From Otis tarda (Eukaryota > Chordata > Aves > Otidiformes > Otididae), in assembly GCA_026413225.1 (NCBI GenBank), contig CM048553.1, forward strand, positions 144,311,190 through 144,375,189: 64,000 bases of DNA, read 5' to 3'. Position numbers and translations under genes: made by a program. Each line of letters starts with the position of its first letter. Within the stretch, counting starts at the first letter, position 1. Of the stretch, positions 1 to 13,394 are shown in pieces. The notes under the pieces were generated by a model. That model did no database searches and was not told the DNA's origin. It saw nothing but the letters and a program-made list of their open reading frames with translations.

Positions 1-3000
1 ACAGCTGGTCGTGAGGTGGCAAGATACAGACTGCAAAGCAGACATTTTTTGTGTTAATGATCTGAATCAATGCTTTGATTTGAAATATCAGTTGTATTAC
101 AATTGCTTAGTCTTCAGAAATGCTATATGACAGAATTGAACTTTAGCAACTCTAAATATCCTTTCCAGAGGGACATTTTATGTTATTATGAACAAATCTG
201 GCAATCTAAAAACATCTGTTGTGAATTGGAATCTGATTCTGTTGTTTCTGAGCAAGTATCGGCAATCTCCTCGCAGAGATACTGTACATTAACAACACGA
301 TAAGCACTTAATGTGTGTTAAGGAAAGAATAGTTAGAGTTATATTGCAAAAAGGAAAAAAAAGGATTAAGACAAGACTGACTAAGATTCAAATACCTGAT
401 GAATAATCAATTTTATGATTACCTTTTGTAAGTAATTATTTATCATTTGTATAATTTATGCCTCTGTGGAAGATGGAATTAGCTAGTAAACACTACGGAG
501 TCATCAATTATATTGCCAGTGTTTTCCACATTAAGTTTCAGAATACATGATGAAAGAACAAAATGTCAATGAGATGATGACATGAAGACAGGGAGACATC
601 TGTGTCTACCAAAAGTTAACTTTGTTCAGTTTGTTATACCCAGTGAGCATCGTTAAACTGCATGGGTGTCTGTATATGCATGCACATGCACGCGTACACC
701 TCAGGGTCTAAATTAATTTTCATAAAATTCCCTGAACAGAACAGAGTGTTCTGTTTATAATAAGCCACTGTTGACCAAGTAAGTATGAACTGAAGATCTG
801 GAGGTCATTTCATGTTATTTGGTAAGGTAGTCTATATATAGAGCTGTGTAATTGCAGTTGAAACTAAAGTTCTGCCATAAACGTGGAAAAACCCCAGCAT
901 GATATGCATTTGTCCTCAACGCCATATTGGAAAACTTCCCTGTTGATATCTTTGATATTCTAACAGATGCTGATAAGATATGTTATTGTAGAATGGATCA
1001 TTTAAACATCTAAGCATAACTATTATACTTTGTAAAAATAAGAAACATACAGAATTAGTTTTAGAAGATACATTTTTGTAATGCTATTTCTGTCACTGCT
1101 TTTTGAAAAACATTCTAGCATAAATGAGAGTTGGATAGTGACTATCTGATACAATTTTTCACAGAAGGTGGGTAACTACAGGCAATAAAGGTTGCTATGT
1201 ACCTTAATCTCTGAAAATTCAGGCCACATGCAGCTGAAATTTGGTGTTTCTGAAAGTGTAAAAAAATTGAAGCATGCTTTTGAAATCTGCTAAAATTGTT
1301 TTGCATGGTGTTTTATGGAGTAAAATACACTCACTGACTTTACACTCACTTCTATTGCGTTTTATGTGTCTAGAATGCATTTTTGTAACTGTGCTATGTA
1401 TGCCAGTACAGGACATTTGTGAATCAAGTAATATATTTTTTTTCTCTAATGTTCTAGATTTGATTGTATGTTTTGTTTGTATGGTGTTTCTATTTTTACT
1501 ACCTAATTTAAATTACTGTATGAAGATTTTTGAAATCTGCCTAGAAAAGCAAAAATTGCTTTCTCCTCAGAGGTTCCTATTAAAAGTGAAATGGACATGA
1601 TGGGCTGTCCAAAGTATAAATAGTCTGACTTGGTTTAGGTTAAATACCAAACAAACAAAATATAACATTTATGTAACTACAACCTGTATCAGAACAGATG
1701 AAGCACAAACAGGTCAGATGTTCCAGTGGCATCTGACAGGAATTACTTGTCTTCTTGAAACTTTTTAGATTTGATAAGGCAAAAACTAAACACAGTGAAT
1801 GTTATTGTACTGAAATATTGTGAAATTAAACCTGAGGAGCAGTGCATAGGACTGCATGCTTTGATGCTTAAATGCACTGTAGGGGTAGGCTGAGGGGCCC
1901 AGGTCTAAGACAGCCATCCAAATGTTCTCCTCAGCCTGGAGAAACCTAATGGCTAGTTGTGGTACCTTTATTTTATACAGCTTCTACAAAAGGAAATGAA
2001 AGATTTATTGAGCCAGATTTGAAATACTAATGAAGTGGGAGTTCAACTCAGTTTTCTAGTGAGAAAACAAGTCCCCTAAAAGAGAGGCTGTAATGGCTTG
2101 CTGTCTTTTTCAGTGATGTTTCAAGAATAAATGGGTACAAAACATAACTTGTCCTTGAAGTATCCCAGTCCACAACCAAGGAATGACAAATTCTCTTGCT
2201 CCCCATGTTTATTCTGTCTTGTCCCTTCAATGTGACATTTTCTGCTGAACAATGAACAGCATCAATGATCAAGGTGGAGACTGGCCTCCATTTAATTCTA
2301 ACCTTATAGGGAGCTGGTTAGTAAAACTAGAATTATAACCCTACCAGCTGAAGTCTGAAATTCCAGGTTTACCATTTCTGAGGCTAGTATGCAGACGACA
2401 GCTTCCTTCTTGCTCAGTGTCTAATCTGAAAAGAGGGTGTGGTATTGTGAAACCTGTATGGACAGACACACCTAACTGAGAGTTCTCTGTAAAGACATTG
2501 TTTTAAACACACCCATTTACTTAGTGTGACCTGCTGCTGATCTCTTTTCAACTTCTCCCAAATTTATAGTGACACTGAATTTCCCTTTTGAACTGTTTGG
2601 TCTGTCTTGATCATAAAAATAGATTTGTGCAACCATTTTTACTTCTAGAACTGTGCACTTCCATACTTTGTCATTCAAATTAGTGGGTTAATAGGGAAAC
2701 ATGCCTGAGAATGTAGGAGTTCTGCATGCCTCCGTTCTAGTTCCTCCTTCAGGGACTGCATGTGCATTCTGCATGGTATTTAATTTTTACTGAAACAGCA
2801 CTGGAAACAGACTGAACTCTGTTTTTCTCTGTCTTATGGTTTTAACTCTTTCACTGGAAAAAAAAATCCTGAAATATTGTACATTAGTAAAAATAGATTT
2901 CATTAAAAATTAAGAGAGAGTTTAGGCTTTCATGCATGTTCTAGTTCATGTTCCTATTTTAGCCACTCAGTATAGGTTTCGCAACCACATAAATGGTAGG

Positions 3001-6000
3001 GTCTTGACCAGACATGGTAATTTAGAATACTTAGCAAAGGCATACAGCATCCTCATAGCATCACATGAGAGCTGGTGCCTCCAGAATGAGTAAGAAAGCT
3101 TAAATGAGGCATTTGGTTCAAACTGTCAGAATTACATACTTGCATATAGGTTGCTTATATACAAATGAACACTAACTCTGGCTAATTGCCAAATGACTAA
3201 AGTCAAGATTTTCACCTCGGAAAGCATGTACAAATCTTGTTTCTCACAAAATAAAACAGGAGGGTTTTGTTAGTGCCTAATGTACTTTTGCCTGCAGCTT
3301 GGTAGCACTAGAAATTTGTCAAGATGAATTTCAAGAGGCCCATATCCTGTACACCAGGCGTGTGAACGGGCCAAGACCTAAGGAAGCGTGCACAGCATCT
3401 GCTGGCATTTTGCCTGGAATTAATTGCTGCAATTTGCACTTATGTTCACAAGCAACAGATCTGTCCCCAAACAAATTATAGGTCACTACCACTTCCTGTG
3501 GTTTTATCTTTTTTTTCTCCTTTAAAATACTTCTATGTATAATCTTGTGTTCAGACTTCAGAAATATTCTTTCTTCACCGTGTCCTTTTCTATTTGACCA
3601 GACCCGATCCCTGTTCTCTCTTCCCTACACCACCAGTTCTTCTAGGATGCAGCCCAAGCAACTCTCTGCCTGCTGTGGTTTGGGACTTTGGGATCTAGCT
3701 ACAAGACCAGGTTTTGCCTTTATTTACAGCAACAGATTAGCATAACATGTTATTAAGTGTTGTATCATAAATGCAGACATAATTCTGCCAGACATTTCTG
3801 TAAGTGCTGAAAGTGTTTTTGTGTGTAATACCGATACAAAGGCATCTCCACGTGTGGCACGGTTTCTCTGTCACTTTGAGCTAACATACACTGGCACTGA
3901 AGACAAAGAGGCTGGCCTGCAACTTCCTCCCTCCCTTTCCTCTCTTCCAGCCACTTCTACTCACTTTTCTGTTGCTTTGCAGCTTGTGCTTCCACAGGTG
4001 TTTACACACAACTCAACCGGATCTGGAGATCTAACTGGGGATAATTTTTTTTTTTTTTAAAAAAAAAGCTTAGTTTTGACTAAACTAAAAGATACTTTTA
4101 AATGGATCAGCTTTACTGCACAGTTCATTCACCTGCCAAATGAATGATGATGCTTACACTGGTAAACAGGCACCAGCAATTAAGAGCAGGTAGGACCAGC
4201 TCCTTCTTTTGGAGGGCCACTTTTAAGTGATTGTAGCGTTACAGAGATACGCTTTCTGCACTGATACCACAGGCCAGAAATAACCCTAGGAGAGATCCCT
4301 GTGGTACATTCAGAGATCAAATACAAACTTAATATCCCTTCCTCAGCAAAATCCTGTTGTTTGTAGACATTGAGGACATAAAGGCTGTGTGATCAAGCCT
4401 CTGTAAAACTGTTCAGGATTAATCAAAGTGTAAAAAAAATAATATAAATATTGTAGAACATATTTATATTTGTTTTAGTTTTATGGCAAAAGGGACATAC
4501 ATTGCTTATTGTATGCAAAGATTACCAACTAAAAAGTTGAGGAATACTGCAAAGCTTTTCAGACAGAAATGTGGGTTATAGTCTTAAATTTCAGTATATT
4601 AGATTTTATAAATTTTATAAATGACATAGGATTAAGCCTGGTTAGTTGTCAAACTGAAGATCTTTGTAAAAAATCTTGCTATCATAGGTGTGGCACAACT
4701 AAGAAGCAATAGCATCTTAAAGGTCATAATAGCACTGCTGGAAGTTTGTGTTGAAGATGGCTACTGAAGTATGTAGCTCTGACTATATTCTTCACGATGT
4801 AATAATAATAATTGTATTACCTCAATGCCTTGAAATTTTACCAGTAGTCAATGATACTCTCAAAAAGAGTACTATTACCTTTATGAGCAAAAATACCTAA
4901 ATCTTGTTTTTTATAGTTAAGACAGTTCAATTGAAGAATATATTCTTCCTAAGTAAAAACATTGCTAAATGGATGCTTTTGAGTATAGGCAGTGATTTTC
5001 AATACTATGAAAACTGCATTGCAGTAATAGTTGATCATTTTATACTTGTTAGACTATTTGTGAACAAAGCAGATGAAAGCAGTTAAAATGTAACAAATTC
5101 ATAGTTATCAAAACATTTACCTTGACTACTTCATCAAATGTTGGCTGAATCTGAATCTGTAGCCTCTATCACTGCAATGTGATGAATGCTGCATAATGTG
5201 GGCTTGAAAGAGAAAAAAAGAACTATTTCAAACCACAAAGGAAATACATGCAATCAGTACAATATCAGAGGTGCATATGCAGCTAGAACACTGGTGGACA
5301 AGCCAGCTCAAAGTTTCAAAAGTGCTGAGCGCCACAGCTGCAAACTCACGCCTGGTGCAAAGACGCAGGTCAATTTTGCCTAAAATAGAATCAACAGGGC
5401 AAAAGACCAAGCATAACTTCTTCACAGCAGAAACACTGTAATGAAATGAAAACTAATTACAGTATTTAGGGCAAGACAGATCTGGTAGGCAGAGTAGTTT
5501 ATATACTAAACATCTAGTGGTACTTGGAGCATGTAGTGACTCTGCAGTTCCCGATTTATTAATCAGTCCTGGAGCAGACAGATTGCACGTCCATTTCTAC
5601 CGGCAGGTTTCGGGAGGAGGGAGGGAGAACTAATTCTGCTGAAAATTTCTTGTTCTGTTTCTGTGAAAAGGTTTTATTTGAAAAAAAGTCTTGAATATCA
5701 TTATCTCCTGTGCAGGAACTGATTTAAGGAGTGGAAAGGTTCATTTGAGTGTACTGTTTACACCAAGTAACCCTCAGAAATCAGCACTCCAAAATGCTGA
5801 CGTTAAACTCTGATTTAATTGAGCAGCTGCTACAAGTGAATAGGAGTTGAGATAGCTCAGCACTTTGTTCCTCTGTTCTGCCTATACACAATAGATTTGG
5901 CTCAACAAGAGCATTTTTTATTAAACAATGCTTTCATTTGCAGCTAGATGCAGCATATAACAGCATTATGCTCTGATCGGAATACAAGCACAGTAGCTTA

Positions 6001-6690
6001 GAATTCTGCATTCTGAAAGTCTGTGGCACAAGTAGTAAATATAATGATACGGCTGTTCTTCCAGCCCCCATACGTGCAGAGTGCACATCATGAGGCAGAT
6101 CTTAATCATGAGATTCAATGCCCTGGATAGTTCTTTCTCTGTTAAAATGTTGGCTCATGTTCTAACTGTTTTTATTTCTTCAGACCTTAAAAGTTCCAAG
6201 AATTGTGAGGACAAAGAATGCACAAATGAACACCAGAAATCAAACAGCTTTTTCAAAAAAGAAATATTTATATAGTTAGTAAGTTCTGCTGGAAGACTAA
6301 AGGGACGCAGTCAGTTCAAAGGTTGGGTCGGGTATCGGTGCTGGCACAGCTCGAAGGAGGAGAGGGGACATGGCTGGGCCAGCACAGCAGGGACGCTGGC
6401 GTCCCAGATGGCAGCAAAGCTTGAGCGTGTGAGGGATCAACAGCAGAACGGTGAAACCACACAGTGTCACACCTGGTCTTGTTTTAGAGCTACAGTGGTA
6501 AAACATCTTAATATCCACGGCTGCGAGGAGATTTAAGAGTAAGAGATTGCCCCGAATCTTGACTTCCATGCTTCTGAGAAAAGGGAAGCCAAGATCCAAA
6601 GCTGGAAGTTTAGAGAAAGTTTGTCAGCACTTCGTTGCAAAGCACTGAGCTTTCACAAACCCTAGCTAAAACCCCAAGCTGCGGATGAGT
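1..6690. other. Upstream region without recognisable genes
   Basis: The stretch is AT-rich and holds only short open frames with no recognisable protein. I see no exon with both splice signals and a familiar peptide. It is either 5' flank of the promoter at 7 kb or, more likely, part of the large first intron of the longer OXR1 isoforms. A T-run against an A-run occurs near 4047-4068. From about 6300 on, GC and CpG content rise as the sequence approaches the CpG island. Confidence 0.6.
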
Positions 6691-7047
6691 TCATAAAGAC
6701 GTACGGGTGGCACGGCCCTGCCTGTCACTAAAACGGAGCGGTGCCCCCGGCGTGCTGGTCCCAGCGCCGGTGAGGCGGCCCAGGCCTCCACCGCTCCTCG
6801 TCGTGGCCGTCGTGAACGCGCCCTCACGGCCCGCGGACGGGCCCGAACCGCCGGGAGCCTCCGGCGGGCGCGGGGCGCTCAGGCGCTGCGGGAGGAGCCT
6901 CGGCCCGCGCAGCCCCGGCCTCGCCTGAGGGGGCAGCTGCCTCCGACCCCCGCGGCTCTGGCCGTCACGGCCCGCTCCGCTCCGCCGGCCGCACGATCCC
7001 CCCGGGTCGCGCCGGTCCGCGCCCGGCGCCGGTGGCGCTGCGGCCCC

Positions 7048-7066
7048 TTTAAATGGAGGCGGGGCG
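7048..7066 (+). promoter_or_regulatory. OXR1: TATA-like box and GC box
   Basis: TTTAAA is followed after one base by a consensus Sp1-type GC box. The spacing to the likely transcription start (about 25-35 bases downstream) fits a core promoter. The TATA match is weak (TTTAAA, not TATAAA), so a dispersed CpG-island start is equally possible. Confidence 0.45.
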
Positions 7067-7136
7067 CAGCCCCAAAGTTTGCACAAGTTGTGGAGCGGGA
7101 CAGGCGACCACGCTGAGCTGTCTGTCTGGCCAGGCC

Positions 7137-7157
7137 ATGAGGCCACCGGGCCGTTAG
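7137..7157 (+). promoter_or_regulatory. Short upstream ORF in the OXR1 5' UTR
   Basis: An ATG with G at -3 opens a six-codon frame (MRPPGR) that stops at TAG, 36 bases before the main start codon. It lies in the same frame as the main ORF but is closed by its own stop. If the transcript starts near 7080, ribosomes meet this ATG first, so it may lower translation of the main ORF or require reinitiation. Confidence 0.5.
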
Positions 7158-7193
7158 GACACCCCACCTTGCTCCGGTTCCCCCATCGCTGCC

Positions 7194-7347
7194 ATGGACT
7201 ACCTCACCGCCGTTACCGGCAAGGGCGGCCGCCTCCTACGGGGCACCGCCAGCCGCCTCTGGGGGGCCGTGCCCGGCGGCCTCCGCCAGGTCCGCTTCCA
7301 GGACGGCCCGAGCCGCGGGGCGCCGGGCTCCGCCCAGCCGGCACCAG
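7194..7347 (+). CDS. OXR1: OXR1 coding exon 1 (isoform-specific N-terminus)
   Basis: The ATG lies in a strong Kozak context (GCTGCCATGG). The exon encodes 51 codons plus one base, beginning MDYLTAVTGKGGRLLRGTAS and continuing as a Gly/Arg/Pro-rich tail. I recall a mammalian OXR1 isoform beginning with MDYLTT and a similar basic segment, which supports the start. The donor at 7348 (CAG|gtaccg) is not ideal, but it leaves phase 1, exactly what exon 2 requires (G|AC = Asp). A nearby alternative donor (GAG|gtgggt at 7415) has the wrong phase. No signal peptide or membrane segment is present; the N-terminus is basic and probably disordered. Confidence 0.85.
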
Positions 7348-10300
7348 GTACCGGCGGGAAGGGGCCGGGGGTGCGGGGGGCAGCGGCCGCGCAGGGGTCT
7401 CCCTGGGCGCCGAGGTGGGTGGGGGAGAGGGTCCCTTCCCCGGCGGGGAGCGGGCCCCCGCCGCCCCCTCTGCCGAGCGGTGGCCGGGAGCGGGCCGGCA
7501 CACGGACCGGGGCAGCCCTGCCGCGCTGCCGGGGGCCTGCCGGAGCGGAGCCTGTGCCCCGAGGGGCTTGCAGCAGAAGATGGGTCTAAGGACAAAAAAA
7601 CCAACAAAAACTTCCTGATTTCAGTGACAGTACGACTGCCCTTACTTTCGTTACTCCCACCCCACGCACGCGCGTCCCGGGTGCCGTTGTGGACCAGGGC
7701 GAGGGAGGGCGACGGGAGCACAAGCTCCTCGGCTTGAGGTCTCCCTGGTGTTCAGAGTGGCTTCTGCCTCTCCTGTGTTCCTGGAGAACAGGCAGCAGTA
7801 CTTGGAAAGTAGGTGCCGGTGATGGGAAGGGCACAAGTCCGCCTTTCAGTGGTCAGACGGGCCGGTCGGGAGGCTGGGACTCTCTTTGTCCTCTGTCGGG
7901 GAGCAGCAGCGCTGCTTTTGTCACCTCCTCTCCTGATGATGGGAGAGGGATTGGGCTGTAAGTGCGGGCGTTGGACCGTGCTCATCTGGAGCGAGTACTG
8001 GGATCGGCAGGAAATACCGTGGTAGCTGGAGGGGTGGACTGGGAGTGTACACGGGCTGTGTATGCGGGAGAGGACGGGGCAATTAGGACTCCAGGGAGGT
8101 AATGCTATTGATTGGAGATTAAAAACAAACTGTGACGCAACTAGTAAAAGCAGCATGGTCTAAGGTCTGCTGTTAAGTTTGTGAAAATGCTTTCTAAAAA
8201 TCTGAAGAGGAGTATGCAGTCAATAGTAAATATTTTCCCTTTTTTTTTTCCCCTATTTCAGGAAGCTCTGTGCTAGCTGGATGATTGCATGTTTGTCATT
8301 GTTGGTAAGGTTGAAGTCAGGTCTCTACTGAAAAGTAGTATTAAAGACTATTAAGTTTCTTTGTTAATTTAGGTTGTTTTGCAAGAGTAAAATAGTTGGT
8401 TTTTATTAAAAGAAAGAAGATCTTGTTCTTACTGTAATAGGTAGCGCAATAGGAATGCCCATGCAGTCTGTCAGATGTAGATGATGTCTCTTTGGGTGCC
8501 TTGGATCACACCTCTTACACAGAAAGGGTAATAGGTAACCGGCTGCATTTACAGTGTCACTCTTGCTTTCTGTATTCCATGTCCCTCTCCCCCAAGACAT
8601 GCAGGGAGAGGAAGAGAGAGCAACTTCTGTTTCAGCAGTAAGATGAATTACCTTGAGTAAGGTCTCTACAAACTGTTAAAGACTTGTTAACAAATATTAC
8701 TTACACTTTTTTTTGCAGAAGCAAAATGGCAGTAAAACTCTTTATCATTTTCTGAGGTTTTTATCAGTTATATGACCACGTAATAAGTAACCATGTTCAG
8801 CTGTTAGTCTAAAGCATCTCTCGCAATACATGATTTTTTTTTTTTTTGAGGGAGAAACTTTACAACTGTTTTTCCTCTCTTTTCTGGGACAAAGGATTAA
8901 CTTAGACTGCTTTCTAATGTTTTTTCCCTGGCTTTGAGCAGTAAGTGTATTTCCTTGGATGCTTTCATGATATAATCCTTAACATTTGTGTTAATGAAAA
9001 GTGACTGCAGTTCTCGAGTGCAAGTGGATTTCTGTGTATATATGCTTTTTGGACAGAACCATGCTTTGGGTTTTCCCTAACCTCAGCAAAGCACACTGTG
9101 CGAGGCAATTGGATCATAGCTTTCCCATGCTGTCATATTCTTCACAGGATTTCTGTCAGTTATAGGCAGAAACAAATTCTTGTGACTGTAGCATTCTTCT
9201 TCTGGCAAGCATTTTACTGTCTTTCACAAACGACCTGTGTAATAGTGCCATGGAAGCTGGAACAATGGATTTCAACTGAATTGTTGTAATCAACCTCTGT
9301 TTTAATTAGAGATGAGTCCCCTGACATTAACTTAAACCTTAATGGCAAATTCTGACTACTTCAAATGTTCGATCTCTGCATGCGGTGTTCTGGATCCAGG
9401 CCTAGCTATTACTCCAGCATTTTTGCCCACTTGGGACTTTCAGAAGGATCTTTTCAGTGTTCAGTTTCTTTACATGGTTCTGCACTGCTTCTTAAAAGAA
9501 TAGTTCTTCGTGAATACCTTAAAACCTAGTTTCCGTGTTTCTGGAACAAAAACCAACCTTTTTTATTCTTGATTATTTTTAATTTCACTTCTACAATAAA
9601 ATATCTTAAGTCTATTAATGTAATATTAGTAAATCTACATTAACTGTTTTCTTGCTTGTCTTTCTAAACAGTTGAACAGCTAGCTGCTCTATAAGATCTC
9701 CGAGTTCAGGGAGGCAAGTCTGTTCAAATGCTGTACCTTAAATCACTGTTCTGAGACTGCGTATTTCTTTGGGTACATGCCAAATGGTTTATAGTCTTTC
9801 TTAACAGGGAGATACACTGGGAGAATGACTTGTGCCCTAGGAGGCTGTAAACCTGTTTAACCAGTTTACATTGTTTGTGTCAGCAGCCAAGTGGAATAGC
9901 TTCGGAAAGGTATTTTGTCTTTTAATGATTGTGGAGGATAAAAATGCAAGAAGCCAGAAATTCTAGAGAAAGCATCTGGCTTTAGTAAAGGCGCTACCAA
10001 TAATTTCAGAGTGTGAAATTCTTTTTTCTTTTTTTTTTTTTTTTAAAGCCTTGCGGGCTTTGAAATGTAACTTGTAAAGATAGTCTATTGATAACTTCTA
10101 GAAAGAGCTAGTATGTATGTATTCAAGGCATGGATTTACCTAGAAACTTAGAACAGAATGTAGCTTTCTTGTTTATTGTTGTGTATTGTAGGTGTTAGCA
10201 TGCTGAAGTTGCCTGCATTTTTATTTGCTTTAAACTGCAACTGAAGGCTTTAGGGAATGTGTGATTAAGGATTATCTTTACTGCAGAATTAACTTGAATG

Positions 10301-10394
10301 TTCAGTTTAATTTGAGTCTCATCTATACAAACCTCTTAGTTAAATGAGCCAACGGCATCTCATAGTTTAGTATGCTGCTTGCTTTGTCTGCTGT

Positions 10395-10875
10395 GTAAGG
10401 AGGAGTATAGGACATGATTTTGCTGCTTTTGTGTGGCACTGGTGAGGCCGTACTTTGAATATGTTCCTTTATTTGGTGCATCACTGTTAAAGAGGCTGCT
10501 GAGAAACTGTAGAGGGTCCAGACAGTAGGGACATAGGGCACGTGACCTGTGAGGAGGGATTGAGAGAGCTGGGCTTTAGTCTTGCAAAGAGGAGGCCAAG
10601 GTAGCTTAGAGGCTGTGACCTACATCTACCTGAAGGGGCACACTCTTCTCAGTAGTAAGAGATGATAAAAGAAGGGGCAGCAGCCACGAGTTTTAGCTTG
10701 GGAGGTTCTATTTGGACAACAGAAAAAACTGAACAAGGAGAGTGATCCATCACTGGGACAGGTTGCAGTTTTAAGCTGACCTGATTTGATGTTGACAATA
10801 TTCCTGCTTCAACCTGGAGACTGGAGTAGATGGTCTAAAGGGATTTCTTCCAGATAATGCTTTGATTCTGTGAAG
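10395..10875 (+). mobile_element. Old CR1 LINE fragment
   Basis: The sequence follows the CR1 3' part in order, but is diverged: a segment like ...CTGGTGAGGCCG..., then the GAGGAGGGATTGAGAGAGCTG block that matches the [12 protein letters not shown] coding region, then a degraded 3' end (TTTGATTCTGTGA). No usable reading frame remains. The borders are approximate. Confidence 0.7.
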
Positions 10876-11831
10876 ATGTACTGGAGTCTCATGCTTTGTT
10901 CCTCCTAGACATTTTCACCTCACTTCTGTCTGTGGTCACTTCATGGAGGGAGAAGATAACACTGCACAGGCAATCTTGGTTTCTTGCAGTATGTCTCTCA
11001 TTAAGTACAGAAGTTAAAGAAATTAAAATCAGTTATTCAGAACTCCTTGTTGGAAGAATCCTCTTAACCAGTCTGCCAGGGAAATTGTCCTAGCTACCTT
11101 CTGTGAAAATATTTTTATTTTTCTTGTCTTTCTCCTTCAGGCTCAAGTGGATTGTTCAGTTCTGAAACATGTGGTCTGTAGGTTTATTTACATTTTTTTC
11201 TTATCAGCCTTCAAGTCTTGGTTGGTAAAATAACCATACACGGTATATCCAGTAAGCCATGTGGCCTGTCAGCCCTCCACACTCTAGTGAAGGTAGCAGC
11301 AGTGTGTTCGAAAGATAAATGTGCAAGGCCAAGTTGTAGTACTCTTGTCAAATCCTGCTATAAAAGTTAGTATCTTCCTTTCTAAAAATCTGTCTCAGCA
11401 TAAAGCAGACATAAGAACAAGGTAGGATATTTCCTCACTTCATAATTATTCAGTACTTCACTTCTAAGAAATTAACTTTAACAGGTGTATGATAAAGTAT
11501 GAGAGATGCTTCAAACTGGGGAGACACAGTTCTGCAAGTTTTCTTGTACATGCTGTTCTGGATGAAGTGCATGTGAAATGTACCAGCACAAAGACGATAA
11601 TGCTTCACTTTCGTGTCTGAAAATACCTCAGTTGGTACAGGCATAAGAAGCAAATGTGATATTGGAACATATCAGGCTGGTGACTCAGTCATCTTGTGAT
11701 ATGTTAATGTATGCACGATCTCTTCTTCCGACTTACACGCTACTAGTTTATAGAAGTTCGTGACTATTCGCTGGGTGTATGTGATGTTAAATGATCGTAT
11801 ACTTCATCTTATGCTTTGTACTAATACAAAG

Positions 11832-12475
11832 TGAACATGAGCCAGCAGTGTGCCCAGGTGGCCAAGAAGGCCAGCAGTATTCTGGCTTGTATCAGGAACA
11901 GTGTGGCCAGCAGGAGCAGGGAAGTGATTGTGACCCTATACTCAGCACTCATGAAGCTGCGCCTTGATTACTGTGTGTGGTTTTGAGCCCATCGATACAA
12001 GAAGGACGTTGAGTTGCTGGAGCATGTCCAGAGAACGGCATTGAAGCTGGTTGAGGGGTCTGGATCACAAGTCTTATGAGGAGCAGCTGAGGGAACTGGG
12101 ATTGTTTAGTCTGGAGAAGAGGAGGCTGAGGGGAGACCTCATTGCTTTCTACAGCTACCTGAAAGGAGATTGTAGGGAGGTGGGTGTTGGTCTCTTCTCC
12201 CAAGTAACTAGTGAGTGGACAAGACGAAATGGCCTTAAGTTGTGACAGGCGAGGTTTAGATTGGATATGAGGAAAAATTTCTTTACTGAAAGAGTGGTCA
12301 GGCACTGGAACAGGCTGCCTGGGGAAGTGGTGGAGTCACCATCCCTGGAGGTGTTCAAAAAACGTGTCGATATGGCACTTCAGGACATGGTTTAGTAGGC
12401 ATGGTGGTGTTAGGTTGACGGTTGGACTTGATCTTGGAGGTCTCTTCCAACCTTGAGTTTCTATGATTCTATGAT
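11832..12475 (+). mobile_element. CR1 LINE, 5'-truncated, plus strand
   Basis: The element begins within the reverse transcriptase C-terminus (residues like [16 protein letters not shown] and [12 protein letters not shown]) and runs to the CR1 tail ATTCTATGAT at 12466-12475. The frame is broken by stops and small indels; one piece reads [20 protein letters not shown]. The 3' UTR blocks (CACTGGAACAGGCTGCCT and TTGGAGGTCTCTTCCAACCT) are well preserved. This is a typical dead 5'-truncated copy. Confidence 0.92.
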
Positions 12476-13394
12476 CTTGTCCTGCTTTTTCTTCTCCAGG
12501 CTTTGGGGCTACAGAATTCATTTGGTGTGCTTTTGCCTAGCCTTTGCTGTTGATGTGCTTCCAAGTTTGCTGATGTGCAATTGAACTGTTTTAAGAACTA
12601 GTCCATTGGAAACTCATTAATATAACCCCGCATTCTGCTACTTTCTATTTTGTTCTTCCCTTTAGTGAATTTTTTACATAGATTATAAACTAATCTAGCA
12701 GGTGACTGAAACAGATATAAACCGAACTTCATTAAAACATTCAATATGTCAGAATCCTACTGAATGGTAAAAAACAGACCAAGAATTGTAAACGAAGTAT
12801 GGGTTATTCTAGTAATCTGGTATCCTTGACTACATTGCATTTTTTTATTAATGTGTCATGTTGCATTTTTATCTTAATTTTTGTGGTTAATTCCTGTTTC
12901 TAATATTAAAGCAGTTTTGAAGTTGATGTTTTATTGAGAACTTGAATGCTCATGGCTGCTTTTCTACATGTATGAATCATACCTCAGTTCATCAGTGACA
13001 CACCTTGCTGTGTTATATGTGTTGATCTCCCTCTGGCTTAGTTTGGGGAGGCAAGGGAAGAGGTGGCCTTAAAAACAGCTGCAAACCTTATTTTGATGGT
13101 GGCCTTATGTGTCTATGTTGCCTGACAGAAAAATGTGAGAGGAATCATAGTTATAGATAAACAGAATTGCAAACAAGACTGTTTAGTCCTGCTTAAAGTA
13201 GGGAAGATGATGACTTTAAGCGAGGTTTCTCAGTACTTTATCCATTTGGGCTTGAACACATCCAAGGATGGAAACTGCACAACTGCACTGCACAATTATA
13301 TTTTTGTCTTTTATCTAGTTAAAAGCTCTCCTGTTTGTCCATTTTGTCTGTTGTCTTTTATTCTCCTGCTATAGATCACTGAAGAGCTTGGCTC

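Larger units (their letters stand above)
6700..7590 (+). promoter_or_regulatory. OXR1: CpG island promoter of the short OXR1 isoform
   Basis: Base composition changes sharply to GC-rich with dense CpG, unlike anything else in the window except the LTR. Near its centre is TTTAAA (7048-7053), directly followed by a GC box, GGAGGCGGGGCG (7055-7066). The start codon of exon 1 follows about 140 bases later. This arrangement suggests transcription from about 7075-7090 on the + strand with a 5' UTR of roughly 110 nt. The island also covers exon 1 and the first part of intron 1. The exact start site is inferred and not visible. Confidence 0.75.

Noticed and set aside
4190-4340. Possible ancient LINE remnant
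   Set aside because: Only vague resemblance (CCCTGTGGTAC-type words) with no ordered match to CR1 or L2.
6691-7737. Many overlapping open frames on both strands across the CpG island
   Set aside because: GC-rich sequence has few stop codons. Only the MDYLT frame has a Kozak start, correct splice phase and a recognised continuation.
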